Of a DNA stretch of 9,066 bases, positions 6,005-9,066 are shown one piece after another. The DNA comes from an uncultured Christensenella sp. (GTDB lineage: Bacteria; Bacillota; Clostridia; Christensenellales; UBA1242): assembly GCA_905207515.1 (NCBI GenBank), contig CAJLLK010000036.1, positions 1-9,066 of the forward strand, read 5' to 3'. Each line of letters opens with the position of its first letter. The stretch's first letter is position 1. Made by a program: the position numbers and the translations under genes. The notes under the pieces were generated by a model. That model was not told where the DNA came from. It saw only the letters and a list, made by a program, of their open reading frames with translations, and searched no databases.

Positions 6005-7207
6005 TCAAACTTCTCTCTTAGGGTCAAATAAATTTTCTAACGGATTGGTTTTGTTTAGCAAAATATCTTCAACAACTTCGACTCCTTTCATTGCGTTTAT
6101 AATGCCATTTGCACCGCAGCTGATAAACAACAAAATGTCGTCGTCTATTTTACTCTTTCCAATCAGCCCCATATTGTTTTTTGTGGTGCCAAAACTTCCG
6201 CAAAACTTGTAATCTATTGTAGTGCAAGCCTTTAAATTTGGAAATAGTCCAAAAAGAGATTTTGTCAGTTTATCATATTTTTTGTTGGTTTTTCTTTCGC
6301 TGATGTGCTTTTCGTTAAAAATTGCATCTTCGCCACCAAAGATAATTCGATTGTCTGGCAGAAGGCGCAAATAATGATATGGCGTCGTCGCATCGTGGAT
6401 CATAGCTTTGTTATACCATGAAAAATCTTTCAGCGGACTTGTGACAATTGAATATGTTATAAATCTTTCGCACAGGTTATTTGCATTCAAAACTTCCCAA
6501 TTAAACCCGGTCGCAATCAAAATCTTTTTGCAACAAATCTTTTCGCCAAAATTTGTTTCTGCCACAAAGCCGTTTGCATTTTTGCTCAGCTTTTTTATGT
6601 TTGTGTTTTCAAAAATGTTGTGTTGATTTGAAGAATTTTCAATCATTTGCTTGGTAAACAGATAAGGATTAAATTCGCAGCCACCATTTTCTGCGTAAAT
6701 TCCACTTTTAATTGGGAAAGAAAAAGGATTGTTTTGCTGATTAAAATATCGGCATTCAAAACCATTTGAAATTCTGAAATTATATTCATCTTCAAGGGCT
6801 TTAATGGAAAATATCGAATTCGAAAACAAAAACGTCGGGCGAAGCGCAAACTCACAATTGTTCCCATATTGTTTTATGAAGCTTGAAATCTTTTCGACCG
6901 CGTCAAGCCCCATTCTATATGCCTTTACAATATCTTCCGTTGACATGCAAGAGCCAAGATCTTTGGCATAATCATCGAGCTGATATTCCAACAATGCTGT
7001 TGCACAAGCTGTGCAAGAACAACCAAGCCTGCCCTTGTCTACAAGAATTACATCAAAATTCTTTGACAAATAAAAGTTTGCAATCGCGCCATCAATTCCG
7101 CCGCCAATTATCAGAATCTCACAACTTTTGTCTTTGTCAAGATAGCTATATTGTTTAATTTTTTGCTTTGTGTCACAAAAATATGGCTTGCCCTTTACAT
7201 ATTCCAT
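6005..7207 (-). CDS. FAD-dependent oxidoreductase, DAO family
   Basis: A 400-residue flavoprotein of the D-amino-acid/glycine oxidase (DAO) superfamily. The dinucleotide-binding loop GGGIDG (35-40) follows the first beta strand CEILII. An acidic residue ends the second strand (VDKGRLG, about 56-62). The segment ATALLEYQ (69-76) matches the substrate/FAD-side helix of this subfamily. The C-terminal FAD motif SCGANGI (363-369) corresponds to GYGGNGI, and an LFDPKR tail follows. The short Tyr-rich N-terminal extension is usual for this group, which is often labelled as putative amine or gamma-glutamylputrescine oxidase. The substrate is not predictable. Three cysteines (63, 65, 68) lie beside the flavin-binding segment, where relatives usually have Ser/Ala. 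No ribosome site precedes the ATG. It starts 43 bases after the transglutaminase-like gene and may be co-transcribed with it. Confidence 0.85.
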   Translation of the reverse strand: MEYVKGKPYFCDTKQKIKQYSYLDKDKSCEILIIGGGIDGAIANFYLSKNFDVILVDKGRLGCSCTACATALLEYQLDDYAKDLGSCMSTEDIVKAYRMGLDAVEKISSFIKQYGNNCEFALRPTFLFSNSIFSIKALEDEYNFRISNGFECRYFNQQNNPFSFPIKSGIYAENGGCEFNPYLFTKQMIENSSNQHNIFENTNIKKLSKNANGFVAETNFGEKICCKKILIATGFNWEVLNANNLCERFITYSIVTSPLKDFSWYNKAMIHDATTPYHYLRLLPDNRIIFGGEDAIFNEKHISERKTNKKYDKLTKSLFGLFPNLKACTTIDYKFCGSFGTTKNNMGLIGKSKIDDDILLFISCGANGIINAMKGVEVVEDILLNKTNPLENLFDPKREV

Positions 7208-7224
7208 GCAAATATTATTCGCAT

Positions 7225-7254
7225 TTTATAAGCTGATTATTAAAAAGCGTTCAA
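7225..7254 (-). promoter_or_regulatory. Promoter of the FAD oxidoreductase gene
   Basis: TTGAAC (7254-7249), an 18-base spacer and TATAAA (7230-7225) on the minus strand. The -35 overlaps the stop codon of the upstream gene. The predicted transcript would carry only about 11 untranslated bases and no Shine-Dalgarno site. Confidence 0.5.
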
Positions 7255-7871
7255 GAAAACAAATCTGAACATATTTTGTCCATCAAATGATTGTGTTCTT
7301 GTATGCTTTGCCTTTTGCACAAGTCTAACCCACGGAAATATGGAATGTACACATTGCCAGGACCAACTTTGTATGAAAGCTCAAGCTTTTCTGGATTGTA
7401 ACATTTTTCAATTCTTCTATAAGTTGGGTCGACCAAAACCCACTTGCCATCAAAAAAACATTCGCAAAAAGAATGCCCGTAATGAATATCACATTTTTCA
7501 TGATTCAACAACTTGTTCAGCCAGCCTTCTTCAGCGGTGTGCAAAAAAGTGGCAGGGATTCCAATTTGTCTTGCAAAAGTTGCAAAAAGAATGGCATAAT
7601 CAGTGCAGCCCGTTGTCAGGCCACTTTCCCAAATCTCCTGTGCAGTCCTTTTGAAGCGATTTTCTTCCCTAAATTTCTCGTCAGCAAATTTAACTTTGTA
7701 ATTTATCCAATTAAACAAACTTTCAAGCAAGCTGTTTTTAATTCCCTTTTTCGCCTTAGCATCAAAATCTCTCATAACATGCGAAAGAACAAAATCATCT
7801 TGTAAAAATGGCTTTGTCAAATTGCCATGCTGCAAAAATTTTGATTTGTCATTTTCTTTTAAATCTCTCAT
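7251..7871 (-). CDS. Transglutaminase-like (papain-fold) protein
   Basis: The 206-residue product carries the transglutaminase-core Cys-His-Asp triad. Cys89 lies in TTGCTDYAILFATFARQIGIPA, where the Cys begins the long active-site helix. His133 lies in YGHSFCECFFDGKW. Asp148 lies in VLVDPTYRR. Members of this superfamily act as cysteine peptidases, peptide N-glycanases or cross-linkers. The true substrate here is unknown. No signal peptide or membrane segment is seen, so it should be cytoplasmic. A preceding helix-rich region (residues 1-80) has no recognised domain. I chose the ATG at 7871 over a GTG at 7877 because the GTG lies within the purine-rich ribosome site AAAGGTGG. The FAD oxidoreductase gene follows after 43 bases on the same strand. 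Pairing with it is suggestive only. Confidence 0.85.
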   Translation of the reverse strand: MRDLKENDKSKFLQHGNLTKPFLQDDFVLSHVMRDFDAKAKKGIKNSLLESLFNWINYKVKFADEKFREENRFKRTAQEIWESGLTTGCTDYAILFATFARQIGIPATFLHTAEEGWLNKLLNHEKCDIHYGHSFCECFFDGKWVLVDPTYRRIEKCYNPEKLELSYKVGPGNVYIPYFRGLDLCKRQSIQEHNHLMDKICSDLFS

Positions 7872-7913
7872 AACCACCTTTTTTGTTTAAAATGTCAAAC
7901 TTTGGACAATATT

Positions 7914-7942
7914 ATTATAACGACAAAGATTTTTACTTGCAA
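7914..7942 (-). promoter_or_regulatory. Promoter of the transglutaminase-like gene
   Basis: TTGCAA (7942-7937), a 17-base spacer and a consensus TATAAT (7919-7914) on the minus strand. The start site would be about 35 bases upstream of the ATG at 7871. It is divergent from the hsp20 promoter. Confidence 0.7.
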
Positions 7943-7976
7943 GTCATTTATAAAAAAATTAAAAAAAATTAATTAA

Positions 7977-8003
7977 TTGGCACTCTTTGTTTGACAGTGC
8001 TAG
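7977..8003. promoter_or_regulatory. CIRCE-like operator (HrcA binding site)
   Basis: TTGGCACTC, nine bases, CAGTGCTAG. The CIRCE consensus is TTAGCACTC-N9-GAGTGCTAA. Spacing is exact, with one mismatch in the left arm and two in the right. The right arm overlaps the -35 hexamer of the downstream promoter, as expected for HrcA repression. CIRCE normally marks groE and dnaK operons, so its use on an hsp20 gene is less common. Confidence 0.75.
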
Positions 8004-8019
8004 CAAAGTATGCTATAAT
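7991..8019 (+). promoter_or_regulatory. Fully consensus sigma-A promoter of hsp20
   Basis: TTGACA (7991-7996), exactly 17 bases, TATAAT (8014-8019), and a TGC extended -10 element immediately upstream. This is a textbook maximal promoter, and its -35 is covered by the CIRCE-like operator. Such strength fits a gene kept off by a repressor and released on heat shock. Confidence 0.9.
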
Positions 8020-8023
8020 AGTG

Positions 8024-8042
8024 CTGCATCAAAAGGATGCAG
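8024..8042 (+). promoter_or_regulatory. Hairpin at the 5' end of hsp20 mRNA, partly covering the ribosome site
   Basis: CTGCATC (8024-8030) and GATGCAG (8036-8042) form a seven-base stem with a five-base loop, right at the predicted transcription start (about 8025-8027). The 3' arm takes the first two bases of the AGGAGG ribosome site (8041-8046). It could stabilise the message or act as a simple temperature-sensitive element. The sequence alone does not decide between these. Confidence 0.45.
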
Positions 8043-8054
8043 GAGGTAAAAAAT

Positions 8055-8513
8055 ATGAAAAATAATAGATTTGATTTGGTAACAGGAGACAACAGAAACC
8101 ATGATTTAGGTTTGTTTGACCCATTCTTCAGCGATTTCTTTGATTTTCCAGTGATGGACAGAAAAGAATGGCACAGAATGAACAACATCATGAAAACAGA
8201 TGTCAAGGAAGGCAAAGACAACTACACTTTGGAAATCGAAATGCCTGGCATAAACAAAAAGGACATCAATCTTGACCTTAGAGATGGCTATCTCACTGTT
8301 TCAGCCAAGAGAGAACATCACGAAGAGACTGAAAACAAGAATGAAAACTACATTCGCAGAGAACGCAGTTATGGTCAATTTAGCCGTTCGTTCTATGTTG
8401 GCAATGTAGAGCAAAAAGATGTTGATGCCAGTCTCGAAAACGGAGTTTTGCACATTGTTCTTCCTAAAGAACAGAAAAAAGTTGAAAATTCAAATCGAAT
8501 TGAAATCAAATAA
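8055..8513 (+). CDS. hsp20: Small heat shock protein, Hsp20/alpha-crystallin family
   Basis: An ATP-independent holdase chaperone that binds unfolding proteins in the cytoplasm. The 152-residue product has a Phe/Asp-rich N-terminal arm (LGLFDPFFSDFFDF, 18-31). The alpha-crystallin domain covers about 47-140, with MPGINKKDI and the signature LENGVLHIVLPK (127-138). The C-terminal I-x-I anchor is Ile149-Glu-Ile151, used in oligomer assembly. Length is typical. The ATG at 8055 is chosen because AGGAGGT lies seven bases upstream. An in-frame ATG at 8037 falls inside the leader hairpin and before the ribosome site, so it is not the start. It is a single-gene unit with a CIRCE-like operator, consensus promoter and its own terminator. 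Confidence 0.96.
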   Translation: MKNNRFDLVTGDNRNHDLGLFDPFFSDFFDFPVMDRKEWHRMNNIMKTDVKEGKDNYTLEIEMPGINKKDINLDLRDGYLTVSAKREHHEETENKNENYIRRERSYGQFSRSFYVGNVEQKDVDASLENGVLHIVLPKEQKKVENSNRIEIK

Positions 8514-8520
8514 TTTTGAA

Positions 8521-8547
8521 AAGGAGATGGAAAACATCTCTTTTTTT
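8521..8547 (+). terminator. Terminator of hsp20
   Basis: Stem GAGATG (8524-8529) with CATCTC (8535-8540), extended by A/G-T pairs, loop GAAAA, followed by seven Ts. It lies immediately after the hsp20 stop. Confidence 0.88.
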
Positions 8548-8586
8548 ATTAAAAATTGCGGCAAAATATCAAATTTTTGTAAAAAG

Positions 8587-8615
8587 TTGTGTTATTTTCT
8601 GAAAACTGATATAAT
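8587..8615 (+). promoter_or_regulatory. Promoter of the broken metallo-hydrolase gene
   Basis: TTGTGT (8587-8592), a 17-base spacer and TATAAT (8610-8615) with a TGA extension. The start site would fall at about 8621-8624, at or next to the ATG at 8624, giving a leaderless or nearly leaderless transcript with no Shine-Dalgarno site. Confidence 0.6.
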
Positions 8616-8623
8616 AAGCCAGT

Positions 8624-9006
8624 ATGATTAACATAACTTGCTTCGGAACGGCAACGATTTTGATTGTTGTTGATGGCGAAAAATTGTTGTTTGACCCATT
8701 TTTCAGAATGAATAAAAAGTTGGAGTGTCCAAAATTAGAAGAATTTTGTGATGTTGACTTTATCTTTAACACACATGCTCATTTTGACCACCTGTGTGAC
8801 ATGCCCGAAATTTTGGCAAACACAAAAGCAAAATTATATTCTCCGCCAGCTGCTTATGAACGTTTAAATTAAACCATTTTGACGATGCGTTTCCGCCTAT
8901 AACAGGCCATGTAAACACTAAAAATTTTGTCAAAAAGATGCAAAAACTATATCCAGAAATCGAAGTTATTGTTCCAGAATATCACAAAACTATCAAAATT
9001 AAATAA
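8624..9006 (+). pseudogene. Metallo-beta-lactamase-fold hydrolase with internal deletion and frame break
   Basis: The first part (8624-8872, 82 residues) is the N-terminus of an MBL-fold hydrolase. It has GTATILI and DPFF near the start and the zinc motif H-A-H-F-D-H at 51-56. It runs to PAAYERLN and then a stop. The C-terminus of the same kind of protein resumes in another frame from about 8866-8872 to the stop at 9006. It reads NHFDDAFPP, then ITGHVNTKNF and a PEIEVIVPEY segment. Intact relatives of this family are roughly 230-260 residues, so about 100-120 residues from the middle are missing at a junction near 8857-8872, including the remaining central metal ligands. This cannot be a one-base sequencing slip. 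The promoter still looks intact. The product could only be a non-functional 82-residue stub unless an assembly error caused the junction. Confidence 0.8.
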
Positions 9007-9066
9007 TTTTTGTAAAATATTGCAATTCAAAAAAAATTAAATTATAGCAGCAATTTATATAAATAT
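9007..9066 (+). other. AT-rich end of window, possible promoter
   Basis: TTTTTGTAAAA (9007-9017) is followed by TTGCAA (9020-9025), 17 bases, and TATAGC (9043-9048), a weak promoter candidate for a gene beyond the edge. No coding sequence is visible. Confidence 0.3.

Noticed and set aside
7977..8003. CtsR operator (GGTCAAA repeat) as an alternative heat-shock control.
   Set aside because: No GGTCAAA heptad repeat is present; the inverted repeat fits CIRCE instead.
8037..8054. Upstream in-frame ATG for Hsp20.
   Set aside because: It precedes the AGGAGG site and lies in the 5' hairpin, so initiation there is unlikely.
1..9066. Transposons, CRISPR arrays, tRNA or rRNA genes, phage genes.
   Set aside because: No transposase motifs, terminal inverted repeats, spaced direct repeats, CCA-ended cloverleafs or rRNA-like segments were found on reading.

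Overview
The window comes from a low-GC, AT-rich bacterial chromosome, most likely a strictly anaerobic member of the Firmicutes/Clostridia. The evidence is a class III (anaerobic, glycyl-radical) ribonucleotide reductase with its activase, a two-iron superoxide reductase, a Spo0A-type DNA-binding domain, near-consensus sigma-A promoters (several with extended -10), strong Shine-Dalgarno sites, and a CIRCE-like operator on a heat-shock gene. I cannot name the species.

Layout. Bases 49-3191 (minus) hold a compact operon nrdD-nrdG-dut. It makes dNTPs without oxygen and removes dUTP. Its promoter carries two palindromes with the sequence and 32-bp phasing expected of NrdR boxes. Bases 3441-4669 (minus) hold two translationally coupled genes (ATGA overlap). 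Their products look like ferritin-like four-helix proteins that have lost the metal ligands. Bases 4786-5175 (minus) encode desulfoferrodoxin/superoxide reductase. Bases 5176-5497 are a 322-base divergent control region with two promoters, one perfect 0A box (TTCGACA) and a one-mismatch copy. Bases 5498-5878 (plus) encode a free-standing Spo0A C-terminal DNA-binding domain with no receiver domain. Bases 6005-7871 (minus) hold a transglutaminase-fold protein followed by an FAD-dependent DAO-family oxidoreductase. Bases 8055-8513 (plus) encode an Hsp20 chaperone behind a CIRCE-overlapped consensus promoter. Bases 8624-9006 (plus) are a metallo-beta-lactamase-fold gene with its middle deleted and its frame broken. 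The last 60 bases are AT-rich and may start another promoter.

How the parts fit. Much of the window concerns anaerobic life and stress: oxygen-sensitive ribonucleotide reductase, superoxide removal, heat-shock chaperoning and, by fold only, ferritin-like proteins. The most notable part is 5176-5914: a receiver-less Spo0A-type regulator whose own upstream region carries the canonical 0A box, shared with the divergent superoxide reductase gene. This suggests a phosphorylation-independent, self-regulated offshoot of the Spo0A system. The second most notable is the pair of metal-ligand-depleted ferritin-like proteins, whose function is unknown.
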